Of a DNA stretch of 43,658 nt, positions 22,962 through 30,471 are shown in pieces; position 1 is the stretch's first letter, and every line of letters begins with the position of its first letter. Position numbers and translations under genes: made by a program. Location: positions 1 to 43,658 of the IMG/VR virus record IMGVR_UViG_3300020056_001541; one strand, 5' to 3'. The DNA is from a virus. The notes beneath the pieces were generated by a model, which worked only from the letters and a program-made list of their open reading frames with translations, was not told the DNA's origin and searched no databases.

Positions 22962-25203
22962 GCCGAGCAAAAGTTTACAAGCAGTTTTTGAAAAAGCTGT
23001 AAAAGATGCTAAAAAATTAAATCACGAATACGTTACACTAGAACATTTATTGTATGCAATGCTGTGCGAAGATAAGTTTGGTAACATTATCGGCGGGTTT
23101 GGCGCTGATATAGATTATGTCAAAAAGACCCTTGAAAACTATTTAAAAACTAAATTAGATGAAATTAAGATCGAAGGGGGTAAAACAAAGCCACGTAAAA
23201 CACAAACTGTTGAGCGGGTGCTTAACCGTGCTTTTACTCAAGTTTTATTTCACGGACGTAACAATATTGAGATAGCAGATGTGTTTATCAGTATACTCAG
23301 CGAAAAGAAAACTTACGCATTTTATATTTGCGACCAAAGCGGAATCACAAAAGAAAAATTCTCTAATTACATGGCAAACGAGTTTGATGCTGAATTTGAC
23401 CATGAAACAGGCCAAGAAAATACTGGCATGGCTAATCGTGCCCTTAGAGAATTTACTACACATCTTAATGAAGAAGTAAAACAAGGCAAAGTTGACCCAG
23501 TCATTGGGCGGAACGAAGAAATGGATCAAGTTGCATTAGCATTGGGTCGCCGCACAAAATCTAACGTTCTTATGGTAGGTGATCCTGGTGTTGGTAAAAC
23601 TGCTATTGCAGAAGGTTTGGCTTTTAAAATAGAAAACAATGATGTGCCTGACTTCCTAAAAGAATATAGTGTTTACACCCTAGACATTGGAAGTATGTTA
23701 GCTGGTTCAAAATATAGGGGTGATTTTGAAGAACGTTTCAAACTTGTATTACAAGCGTTGAAAAACAAAGGCAAAACAATCATGTTTATTGATGAAGCAC
23801 ATATGATTTCGGGTGCAGGAGCCGGCGGTGGCAACAGTGCTAACGATCTTGCAAACATGTTAAAGCCTGCGCTAGGAAAAGGAAATATTAAAGTAGTTGC
23901 ATCTACCACATGGGACGAATATCGTAAATATTTTGAAAAAGATCGTGCTCTCATGCGTAGATTCCAAAGAGTAACAATTGATGAGCCAAGTCCGTCAACA
24001 ACCATAGAAATTTTACAAGGTGTAAAAAAATATTATGAAGAGTATCATGCAACAGAAATTACACAAGAAGCAATCGAAGCTGCGGTGAAGCTCAGTGTAA
24101 GATATCAAACAGATAAAAAATTGCCAGACAAAGCAATTGATCTAATTGATGTAGCATGTAGTAGATTCAAAGTTCGTAATCAAACCGAAAACAAAATTGT
24201 TACAGCAGATAGTGTTCAGTTTGAACTTGCAAAAATGGTAAATCTACCAGAAGATCAAGTCAAGGAACGTGAAGCTGAAAATCTAGTGCATTTGGCAGAA
24301 AATCTTAAAAAAGTTGTATACGGACAGGATGATGCAATTGAAAAGATTGTAGACAAAATACTGGTAGCACAAGCAGGATTGAAAAACGAAGACAAGCCGA
24401 TTGGTTCTTTTGTGTTTATGGGTCCAACAGGTGTAGGTAAAACTGAATTAAGTAAACAACTTGCAGAACAAATGGGTGTAAAATTAGTGCGTTTTGATAT
24501 GAGCGAATATCAAGAAAAGCACAGCGTGAGTAAACTTATTGGCTCACCTCCTGGTTATGTAGGCCACGAAGAAACAGGCGGACAATTGATAGAAAAGTTA
24601 CAAGAATCTCCTAATTGTATTCTACTGTTAGACGAGGTAGAAAAAGCACATCCAGATGTATCTCAGCTTTTACTACAAATTATGGATAACGGTAAAATTA
24701 CTGGTAGCAATGGCAAAGAAGCAGACGCCCGCAATGCTACTTTAATCCTTACAACAAACCTAGGAGCGCAGGAAGCAGAAAAGAATACCATTGGTTTTAG
24801 CGAAACAATGGATAGAGATTACGACGACGAAGAACTAAAAAAGTTTTTCCCTCCTGAATTTAGAAATAGACTAGATGGCATCATTACATTTGGCAAACTA
24901 GAAAAGCCTGTGATGATGAAAATTGTTGGCAAGTTCCTACTAGAACTTAAAAACAAAGTAAAGGAAAAGAATATCAATATAACTGTTTCTGATGAAGCAC
25001 TTGATTATCTAGTTGACACAGGCTTTGATAGTAAGATGGGCGCTCGTCCATTACAGCGTGTAATTGATCACGAAATTAAACGTCCTTTAAGTAAATTGAT
25101 GTTGTTTGGTGAACTGAAAAACGGCGGCAACATCAGTATCGATTATGTGGATGACGAACTAGAGATACTGGTGGTAATGACTGATGAACTTGTTGAAAAC
25201 TAA
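22954..25203 (+). CDS. clpA: ClpA-like AAA+ protein unfoldase
   Basis: This is a full-length 749-residue class I Clp ATPase (E. coli ClpA 758). It has Clp_N repeats (about 1-145), D1 with Walker A GDPGVGKT (209-216) and Walker B MFIDEAH (277-283), and D2 with GPTGVGKT (490-497) and LLLDE (557-561). The ClpB middle coiled coil is absent. A loop with NTIGF (IGF 613-615) sits where E. coli ClpA has the ClpP-docking IGL, so it should be able to feed host ClpP. No clpP is seen here. The start overlaps def by eight bases, preceded by AAAAGGAA. Such a complete unfoldase is unusual in a phage. Confidence 0.93.
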   Translation: MVEPSKSLQAVFEKAVKDAKKLNHEYVTLEHLLYAMLCEDKFGNIIGGFGADIDYVKKTLENYLKTKLDEIKIEGGKTKPRKTQTVERVLNRAFTQVLFHGRNNIEIADVFISILSEKKTYAFYICDQSGITKEKFSNYMANEFDAEFDHETGQENTGMANRALREFTTHLNEEVKQGKVDPVIGRNEEMDQVALALGRRTKSNVLMVGDPGVGKTAIAEGLAFKIENNDVPDFLKEYSVYTLDIGSMLAGSKYRGDFEERFKLVLQALKNKGKTIMFIDEAHMISGAGAGGGNSANDLANMLKPALGKGNIKVVASTTWDEYRKYFEKDRALMRRFQRVTIDEPSPSTTIEILQGVKKYYEEYHATEITQEAIEAAVKLSVRYQTDKKLPDKAIDLIDVACSRFKVRNQTENKIVTADSVQFELAKMVNLPEDQVKEREAENLVHLAENLKKVVYGQDDAIEKIVDKILVAQAGLKNEDKPIGSFVFMGPTGVGKTELSKQLAEQMGVKLVRFDMSEYQEKHSVSKLIGSPPGYVGHEETGGQLIEKLQESPNCILLLDEVEKAHPDVSQLLLQIMDNGKITGSNGKEADARNATLILTTNLGAQEAEKNTIGFSETMDRDYDDEELKKFFPPEFRNRLDGIITFGKLEKPVMMKIVGKFLLELKNKVKEKNINITVSDEALDYLVDTGFDSKMGARPLQRVIDHEIKRPLSKLMLFGELKNGGNISIDYVDDELEILVVMTDELVEN

Positions 25204-25879
25204 AAAGTTACATTACGGAAAGTATCTTTACAAAACATCTTTTCCTAATAGATTAGCAGGACATTTTAGGACAGAGTTGCAAAAAGATGGTCATTATGGC
25301 CATCTACGAGTAAAGTTAGACGAAATGCACAGTGCATTTATTCCGGGTAGCACAGAGATAAAGATGCCTTGGGCGTATAGTTCTCGTATGTATGATTCAA
25401 TACCTACAGAAGATTATTTTGATGCAATTGATTTATATAGACTACTTTGTAAATCAACTGACATTGAGTTTACTTTACGTTGCGAAGCGTTTAGACTAAA
25501 CATTTACAGTAGTGACAGAGATTTTATTACAAAAATTGTCAATACTGTAAGACACAAGTTTATAGAGTTTTGGGAGCCTGATCCTGAAGATGCAAAGTTA
25601 TTGGTAGCAGAAAGCAATGTAATAATTGTAAGTGAACCTCCGCTCTATGAATATAAAATTACACTCGGTAAGAAGATAGGAAATCCCAGTCTGGCTAAAT
25701 GGGTCCAGGCAAATCCAAATTTAGCTAAAATGGGAGACATTGCAATGCACGAATGTCACATTGGAGGCTGGGTTAAAGGCTATTATTTTTTTGTAAGAGA
25801 CGAAAAAACACTGTTAATTGCGCAAATGCTTGTAGGGGACAATATACAAAGAGTTGACCGTTTGGTTTATAACAGATAA
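25184..25879 (+). CDS. Conserved phage protein, unknown function
   Basis: This 231-residue mixed alpha/beta protein starts 20 bases inside the clpA 3' end. The N-terminus is basic (KTKKLHYGKYLYKTSFPNRL). It contains SSRMYDSIPTEDYFDAIDLYRLL, and near the C-terminus HECHIGGWVKGYYFFVRDEK. No Walker, Cys-cluster or membrane motif is seen. I have the impression of a conserved gene in marine T4-like phages but cannot name it. It might act with ClpA, given their overlapping translation, or simply be a late gene. Confidence 0.5.
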   Translation: MNLLKTKKLHYGKYLYKTSFPNRLAGHFRTELQKDGHYGHLRVKLDEMHSAFIPGSTEIKMPWAYSSRMYDSIPTEDYFDAIDLYRLLCKSTDIEFTLRCEAFRLNIYSSDRDFITKIVNTVRHKFIEFWEPDPEDAKLLVAESNVIIVSEPPLYEYKITLGKKIGNPSLAKWVQANPNLAKMGDIAMHECHIGGWVKGYYFFVRDEKTLLIAQMLVGDNIQRVDRLVYNR

Positions 25880-25882
25880 ATA
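25875..25882 (+). promoter_or_regulatory. T4-type late promoter (GATAAATA), possibly leaderless transcript
   Basis: GATAAATA overlaps the upstream stop codon and ends only five bases before the ATG at 25888. By T4 late-promoter geometry (motif roughly -13 to -6), the RNA would begin at or next to the start codon. No ribosome site is present upstream. Confidence 0.6.
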
Positions 25883-25887
25883 GTTAT

Positions 25888-26253
25888 ATGCCAAGTAACA
25901 GTGAAACAATTTTAACACAAAATGTCCATCCTGGAGATAGCACCACAGAAACTATCACAGGTGAAAAATACAAAGGTGACGGCTACTATGGACGTAGCGA
26001 TGGTTTCCACAGTGTTCAATTTAATCTAATAGGATTTATTGGAACAATCAGTATGCAAGGCACTCTTGCAATTGATCCGGCATCAACTGATTGGTTTGAT
26101 ATTGATGGAACAACACACACTAGCATTGCTGTTGATACACAATTAAGCGATGGCGGTCATATTTATAATTTTACCGGCAACTATGTTTGGGTAAGAGTAA
26201 CTGTTACAAATTGGACCGATGGCACTGTTGATAGTGTCTATCTAAATCATTGA
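25888..26253 (+). CDS. Small virion structural protein (beta-sandwich)
   Basis: This 121-residue beta-rich protein has Thr/Gly/Asp-rich strands (MQGTLAIDPASTDWFDIDGT, FTGNYVWVRVTVTNWTDGTV). The pattern '...T..WF.I.......' followed by 'f.GNYVWVRv.V.n...G.v' is common in small decoration or tail proteins of phages. It has no signal peptide. Its own late promoter, ending five bases before the ATG, fits a virion component made in quantity. A fibre or head-decoration role cannot be separated from sequence alone. Confidence 0.6.
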   Translation: MPSNSETILTQNVHPGDSTTETITGEKYKGDGYYGRSDGFHSVQFNLIGFIGTISMQGTLAIDPASTDWFDIDGTTHTSIAVDTQLSDGGHIYNFTGNYVWVRVTVTNWTDGTVDSVYLNH

Positions 26254-26262
26254 GGCAACAGT

Positions 26263-26841
26263 ATGAAATTTATAAACGTAATATTAGACCAAAAACACGA
26301 AAAACATAATATTGTAGAAGCAATTACTAGTAACTTTAAAATGCCATTGAACGAGAGCGGACAAGAGTTTTACGTCACTGATAATTCAGTAGGTTGCGAA
26401 GTTAAATCTGTTACCGAAGAATATATAAACAACTTAGCAGAAAGTCTGTTTGATATGGGCTTTGATAATTTTGACATAGATGTCGAAGACGATTTTGAAA
26501 ATGTAGACGAAGTGACGCTAGAAGACGACGAAGACTTTCACGAGTGGTTCGGCTACCTTGCATTTTCCGAAGATGAGCACGACATGTTCGAAGCAAAATA
26601 TCGCGGGCGCAAAGTAAAATTAAACAAGCCAATGGCAGGCGATGTTAAGAAGTTTAAGGTATATGTAAACTGTCCCGGCAAAGGCGGCAAGAAGCGTGTT
26701 AAGAAAATTAACTTTGGTCAAAAAGGCGTAAAAATTAAAAAATCTAATCCTAAAAGACGCAAGAGCTTTAGAGCAAGACACAACTGCGATAATCCAGGTC
26801 CAAAGTGTAAAGCAAGATATTGGAGTTGTAGAAAATGGTAA
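26263..26841 (+). CDS. Virion protein with basic Cys-containing C-terminal domain
   Basis: This 192-residue protein has an acidic N-terminal half (about 60-105, DVEDDFENVDEVTLEDDEDF). The very basic C-terminal domain (about 115-192: KKFKVYVNCPGKGGKKRVKK, then KSNPKRRKSFRARHNCDNPGP and KARYWSCRKW) I recognise as a widespread phage domain, sometimes listed as DUF5872. Residues 16-20 (NIVEA) match the cleavage-like word of the tagged protein at 28518. The acidic/basic split suggests a scaffold or inner-capsid protein binding DNA. It overlaps the next gene by seven bases. The role is inferred. Confidence 0.6.
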   Translation: MKFINVILDQKHEKHNIVEAITSNFKMPLNESGQEFYVTDNSVGCEVKSVTEEYINNLAESLFDMGFDNFDIDVEDDFENVDEVTLEDDEDFHEWFGYLAFSEDEHDMFEAKYRGRKVKLNKPMAGDVKKFKVYVNCPGKGGKKRVKKINFGQKGVKIKKSNPKRRKSFRARHNCDNPGPKCKARYWSCRKW

Positions 26842-27170
26842 AAATTGTAGAATTTTTTGATCATGAAGCACAACCAGATAACTTGCTACCTCCAATTGAC
26901 TGGGACTTGTCCGAGGACCTAGTGATTTTTATGCGTAACGATCCAATGTTTTATCGTAAAAGTTTATTTCCAGCAATTGAAACTGTAAAAGCGTCTGATC
27001 CTATGGACACTACAGCATTACAAAATGTAGTGACAAGAGGGTTGGGAAAGTATTGCGAAAAGTTTAATATACCGCATCCAAAAAATGAATTATTAACAGA
27101 CGAAGATATATCAAGAATAGTAGAACGTTTGGTGCAAGAAGATTGTAAAGGCCAAACATATGGATCTTAA
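26835..27170 (+). CDS. Conserved small phage protein
   Basis: This 111-residue helical protein has the conserved-looking stretch PPIDWDLSEDLVIFMRNDPM, then FYRKSLFPAIETVK, and a C-terminal acidic helix (LLTDEDISRIVERLVQED). No catalytic or membrane motif is visible. I have seen similar sequences in marine T4-like phages next to head-gene homologues, without a function. It overlaps both neighbours by a few bases, so it is translated with the virion genes around it. Confidence 0.55.
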   Translation: MVKIVEFFDHEAQPDNLLPPIDWDLSEDLVIFMRNDPMFYRKSLFPAIETVKASDPMDTTALQNVVTRGLGKYCEKFNIPHPKNELLTDEDISRIVERLVQEDCKGQTYGS

Positions 27171-27378
27171 AACGCTTCAAAAACTTGCAGGTATAAATGA
27201 ATTCAAAGGATATACACCGTATACCAATGAAAACATTAGTCATACTGGCACAGAGAAAGCGCAAATACAAAAAGATCGCAATATACAACCTGGTGATCCA
27301 GATTGGTTTGAACTATGGTTTAGTAGACCATACTGGTTAGGTATGCCAGCAAAATTTAGAGGACGGACCAAAAGATGA
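27160..27378 (+). CDS. Small tagged protein (possible capsid-targeting N-terminus)
   Basis: This 72-residue protein begins MDLKTLQKLAGINE followed by F, giving an (I/L)xE word at residues 12-14. It then has a polar linker and a C-terminal 'NIQPGDPDWFELWFSRPYWL' segment known to me from marine T4-like phages. The short helical N-terminus resembles those of the downstream genes and the T4 capsid-targeting peptide. The stop overlaps the next start (ATGA). A virion-internal role is a hypothesis. Confidence 0.5.
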   Translation: MDLKTLQKLAGINEFKGYTPYTNENISHTGTEKAQIQKDRNIQPGDPDWFELWFSRPYWLGMPAKFRGRTKR

Positions 27379-27590
27379 GCTTATTCAAAAAAGTTTGGCG
27401 TAGTTGGAATCCATGGTATGTTCTAGAAGTAACGCACAGAGGCAAAGAAAGAAGATTCATAGTTAAAGATTTCAAAAAGAAATCTCCTAAGCACATAAGT
27501 GGCACAAATGCAGACGGAGAATTTTTTGAACTTAAAAGTGAAACTCCAATGGATTTTTATGTAGAAGAATATAGGGCAGATCTAAAATGA
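27375..27590 (+). CDS. Small basic conserved phage protein
   Basis: This 71-residue protein has a basic, Trp-containing N-terminus (MSLFKKVWRSWNPWYVLEVT) followed by beta-like strands (RRFIVKDFKKKSPKHISGTN) and an acidic end. It has no Cys and no membrane helix. It is flanked by ATGA overlaps on both sides. It could be a DNA-binding or virion-internal protein, but the family is not recognised. Confidence 0.5.
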   Translation: MSLFKKVWRSWNPWYVLEVTHRGKERRFIVKDFKKKSPKHISGTNADGEFFELKSETPMDFYVEEYRADLK

Positions 27591-27901
27591 AATATCCTGT
27601 AATGAATTATAAACAAATTGAAAAGATACGTAAAAAGTATGCAAAAGATTGGGAAGTTAGAGAGCAAAAATATCTCTATAAAAAAGTAGCATTTGACGAT
27701 TACAATGCTGCACTACGCTTTATGATGATGATAGAAAAGCCACAAATCAAATTAGATCATTTTGCAGACCTAGGGCTGTTTTATAACGAAATGATCATTA
27801 TGGTGTATACGCATGATGTAAAAGCACTAACACAATTAGACTTTGAACTGGCGGTGTATATAGATTATGCACTTGACAAAATGGGTGCGAGACAATTATG
27901 A
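27587..27901 (+). CDS. Pterin-4a-carbinolamine dehydratase (PCD/DCoH)-like protein
   Basis: This 104-residue protein has the PCD fold pattern: WEVREQKYLYKKVAFDDYNA, then ALRFMMMIEKPQ, HFADLGLFYNEMIIMVYTHD and LTQLDFELAVYID. His58 and Asp61 match the first His and the Asp of the family HHPD motif, but the second His and the Pro are Phe59 and Ala60. THD (75-77) is conserved. PCD recycles the pterin cofactor, and DCoH also dimerises with a transcription factor. The altered active site makes catalysis doubtful; a binding role is possible. Stop and start overlap with neighbours (ATGA). Confidence 0.65.
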   Translation: MKYPVMNYKQIEKIRKKYAKDWEVREQKYLYKKVAFDDYNAALRFMMMIEKPQIKLDHFADLGLFYNEMIIMVYTHDVKALTQLDFELAVYIDYALDKMGARQL

Positions 27902-28518
27902 AGATTACAGAAGTAACACAGAACCAAAGGTTAAACGAGTTTGTATTCATACCACCGGTTGTGGTAGCATTAACAACTGTAGGACTCCGCGTTGGCACTG
28001 GATTGTATGCCTTGCACTTAGCATGGAAAATTTATACAGGGCTACGAAGCGGCGAAATGACAAGAGCAGAAGCAGTAAAGTTAGTCGGAGAAGAGGCTGC
28101 TTATGTATTGGGAGGTATAGCTGCTTTTAAAGGTGCAACTATGACCTGGAGGGCTTTTAAAAGACACTGGAAAAAAGCCACAGCAGGCACAGTTGGTATA
28201 GGTGCTGGCACAGGTGTTGCAGCTCAAACTGACGAGCCAATAAAAGAAAATTTAGCCAAAGGGCTAAGAGCAATATTCGATGTTGCAAAGAATTTTGACG
28301 AATATAAAAAAGAAGTTTTTAAAATACTTAGACGCAGTTCTAAATTCAAAAACCTACCCGATGAAAAAATCGAAAAAATGTCTCATGCTATAACCACAGC
28401 AGAAACTTCTAAAAGAGCAACAAGATCCGCAGCACCAGACGACGACTTTAATATTGAGTTAGAACGGAGACGTTTAAATTTTGATCGCGGCGACTATTTA
28501 CAACCAGTGGATGACTAA
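27898..28518 (+). CDS. Tagged protein with membrane-like segments
   Basis: This 206-residue protein begins with MKITEVTQNQRLNE followed by F, an (I/L)xE word at 12-14 in a short tag similar to its neighbours. Residues about 16-42 (FVFIPPVVVALTTVGLRVGT onward) and 68-80 are hydrophobic. A Gly/Ala-rich part (TAGTVGIGAGTGVAAQ, about 92-107) follows, then a charged helical C-terminus. It may be a virion-packaged protein that meets a membrane during DNA entry, or an inner-head component. No family is recognised. Confidence 0.5.
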   Translation: MKITEVTQNQRLNEFVFIPPVVVALTTVGLRVGTGLYALHLAWKIYTGLRSGEMTRAEAVKLVGEEAAYVLGGIAAFKGATMTWRAFKRHWKKATAGTVGIGAGTGVAAQTDEPIKENLAKGLRAIFDVAKNFDEYKKEVFKILRRSSKFKNLPDEKIEKMSHAITTAETSKRATRSAAPDDDFNIELERRRLNFDRGDYLQPVDD

Positions 28519-28937
28519 TGAGAAGTTACTTGAATATCGTAGAAGCAGCAAATAAAGGCTGTCCTATAGCAACACAAGATGTTGATGTTAATTTGAAAAA
28601 TCGTCAAACAGCAATTGACGATTACTATTATGGACCAGCCAATCCTGACAAGCCTGGCAACTATTGGAAAGACTATGCCAAACGTTGGAAAATAGATGAG
28701 AAAACTGCAAAAACCATGCAGTGTAATAATTGTGCAGCGTTTGACGTTTCGGACAAAATGTGGGCATGTATAGAATCAGGTATACAAGGCGATGAAAAAA
28801 ATGCTGATGCAATGGCAACTATACACAAAGCAGACATAGGTTATTGTAATTTTTTACATTTTAAATGTGCAGGCTCACGTAGTTGCACAGCATGGGTAAG
28901 TGGAGGCGCTATTGACGACAAGGATCTTACCAAATGA
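28518..28937 (+). CDS. Tagged Cys-rich protein, possible high-potential Fe-S type
   Basis: This 139-residue protein starts MRSYLNIVE followed by A, closely resembling the T4 capsid-targeting peptide MKTYQEFIAE/A. Apart from Cys15, six cysteines lie in the second half: MQCNNCAAFDVSDKMWAC (69, 72, 84), GYCNFLHFKC (110, 117) and SCTAW (123). C-x2-C, then spaced Cys and a GYC near an aromatic residue is reminiscent of HiPIP iron-sulfur proteins, and zinc is the alternative. The start is in a TAATG overlap. It lies two genes before the superoxide dismutase. Cofactor and function are unproven. Confidence 0.5.
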   Translation: MRSYLNIVEAANKGCPIATQDVDVNLKNRQTAIDDYYYGPANPDKPGNYWKDYAKRWKIDEKTAKTMQCNNCAAFDVSDKMWACIESGIQGDEKNADAMATIHKADIGYCNFLHFKCAGSRSCTAWVSGGAIDDKDLTK

Positions 28938-29479
28938 AGATAAATGAAATTGACGATTTTACAAAAAGAGACATAGAAAATACTCGCTCGTTGAACGTGG
29001 CAAAATCTATGGCCAAAGGTAGCAATATGAGTCAGATGGCCGATAAAATAGAAGACAAGTATCTATCTATTCGCGACGAAGCATTACGCTATGCACAACA
29101 AGACGGCAATTTAGATCTATATCAAGCATATGTTATGGCAATCCAAGACCACAATCTTGATCCTGCAATGGTTTTTGATTGGATGAGAGCACCAGAAATA
29201 CACCAGAATGAAGATTTAAAAGATGCAATTCCAATGGAAGCAGAAACAGGCGGATGGTTGCAGAGATATGAAGAAGAAGGTGAAAAAAGATATTCTACAA
29301 TTCCTGATGCTAGAGTCAAAAGAATATTATCTAAAAAGAAAGAACTTGTAGACCAAGGTATGGAGCCTGAAGACGCACAAGACGAAGCAGCAAAATTTTT
29401 TAATGTAGATTCAGAGGAATTTGATGAATTGCTGTCAAGTATGGATGTTAAAAGACTTAAAAAGTTATCGGGAATATAA
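28934..29479 (+). CDS. Helical tagged protein, unknown function
   Basis: This 181-residue, almost entirely helical, acidic protein begins [15 protein letters not shown] followed by N. It shares the MKIxEI opening with neighbours, and (I)xE words occur at residues 3-5 and 13-15. The middle ([20 protein letters not shown]) and the C-terminus ([20 protein letters not shown]) are amphipathic helices. No catalytic signature. It starts by ATGA overlap. It ends one base before the SOD start. A core or internal head protein is plausible from tag and context. Confidence 0.5.
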   Translation: MKINEIDDFTKRDIENTRSLNVAKSMAKGSNMSQMADKIEDKYLSIRDEALRYAQQDGNLDLYQAYVMAIQDHNLDPAMVFDWMRAPEIHQNEDLKDAIPMEAETGGWLQRYEEEGEKRYSTIPDARVKRILSKKKELVDQGMEPEDAQDEAAKFFNVDSEEFDELLSSMDVKRLKKLSGI

Positions 29480-29480
29480 A

Positions 29481-30215
29481 ATGAAGATAAACCAAATATT
29501 AGAAGGTGTAGGTCGTATAACGTCACAAAATCAAACACATGATGTTGGCCCAAACGAAATAAAAACACAGGCAGCAAAATTTGGTAACATTGTAGACAAA
29601 GACGGACGCCCGCCGACACTGAGCACCAAAGTCAAAGGCAAAAGCACCAATGTATTGTATAATTTAGGACTTGCAGAAAGCAAACAATACACTTGTCCTA
29701 GAACCAAAGCTGCTTCTTGCCAATGCGAAAGTTTAAACAAAGTTACAGAATCAGATGAAGAAATTACTGCAATCAGTGTTTTAGAGCACAGTGATGCAGT
29801 CAAAGGCACTTTGCTATTCAAACAAAAATCAGATGGCGACACATTGATAGTTGGGGAAATATCGGGTTTGACTCCAGGCGAACATGGATTTCATATACAT
29901 GAATTCGGAGACTTGAGCAATGGTTGTGAAAGCGCAGGGGGCCACTATAATCCTGACGGTGTAAATCATGGAGATATAAACAAAGGACATGTTGGCGATC
30001 TAGGTAATATTGTTGCAAACAAAAGCGGAGTAGCAAATGTAAGGATAGCTGCCAAAAGAGTTACTCTTAGAGGCGAACGCAGTATTGTAGGCAGAGCAGT
30101 AGTTGTCCACGAAGATAAAGATGATTTAGGCAAAGGCGGAGATACAGAAAGTCTTAAAACAGGCAATGCAGGTGATAGACTTGCCTGTGGTGTTATAACA
30201 TTGAAGGAAAGTTGA
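29481..30215 (+). CDS. sodC: Cu/Zn superoxide dismutase with phage-specific N-terminal region
   Basis: This 244-residue protein starts at ATG 29481, one base after the previous stop. Residues about 95-244 are a complete SodC domain. Copper ligands are His138, His140 (GFHIHEFGD), bridging His155 (GGHYNP) and His210 (VVVHED). Zinc ligands are His163, His170 and Asp173 (HVGDLGNI). The disulfide pair is Cys149 and Cys236, and the guiding Arg is 233. It converts superoxide to H2O2 and O2. Unlike bacterial SodC it has no signal peptide. It begins MKINQILE followed by G, then ~85 residues including [16 protein letters not shown]. The tag suggests packaging in the capsid (inference). Confidence 0.93.
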   Translation: MKINQILEGVGRITSQNQTHDVGPNEIKTQAAKFGNIVDKDGRPPTLSTKVKGKSTNVLYNLGLAESKQYTCPRTKAASCQCESLNKVTESDEEITAISVLEHSDAVKGTLLFKQKSDGDTLIVGEISGLTPGEHGFHIHEFGDLSNGCESAGGHYNPDGVNHGDINKGHVGDLGNIVANKSGVANVRIAAKRVTLRGERSIVGRAVVVHEDKDDLGKGGDTESLKTGNAGDRLACGVITLKES

Positions 30216-30216
30216 A

Positions 30217-30471
30217 GTGTATGCAGACTCAGAAAGATTTAAAAAAACTGGTAAAAAAGAAAACCAAAAAGTTGGACAAAGCCAATCAGAAAGCAACACG
30301 GTTACGATTGTCAATAGCGGAAGCAAAACGAACCTTGGCATCGATGAAGACGGAAACATAGACGATATAGAATTTGCTCACTATGTGAATAAATACAAAG
30401 AGCACGAACAAAAGCATACAAGCACAAACGAACGAGCAAAATACTGGAAAGAATACAATGAAAATAAGTAA
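30217..30471 (+). CDS. Small polar phage protein (GTG start)
   Basis: This 84-residue hydrophilic protein starts at GTG 30217, eight bases after AAGGA. Its N-terminal third is basic and polar (ERFKKTGKKENQKVGQSQSE). The C-terminal half is acidic then helical (NLGIDEDGNIDDIEFAHYVN, KYKEHEQKHTSTNERAKYWK). An overlapping +1 frame from ATG 30221 (46 codons) is open, but its codon choice (CGG, GCG, TCG) is unlike the genome's. The end overlaps the next gene by 14 bases. Function unknown. Confidence 0.5.
   Translation: MYADSERFKKTGKKENQKVGQSQSESNTVTIVNSGSKTNLGIDEDGNIDDIEFAHYVNKYKEHEQKHTSTNERAKYWKEYNENK

Noticed and set aside
27375-27590. Reading the basic 71-aa protein as a transcription factor
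   Set aside because: There is no helix-turn-helix pattern. Basic charge alone does not support the call.
29122-29619. Minus-strand open frame of 165 codons
   Set aside because: It spans two tightly packed plus-strand genes, including the SOD start, and looks like a shadow of acidic helical coding sequence.
30221-30361. 46-codon frame MQTQKDLKKL... overlapping the gene at 30217
   Set aside because: It uses codons rare in this genome (CGG, GCG, TCG), and the GTG-started frame covers the whole interval, so it is not listed as a gene.
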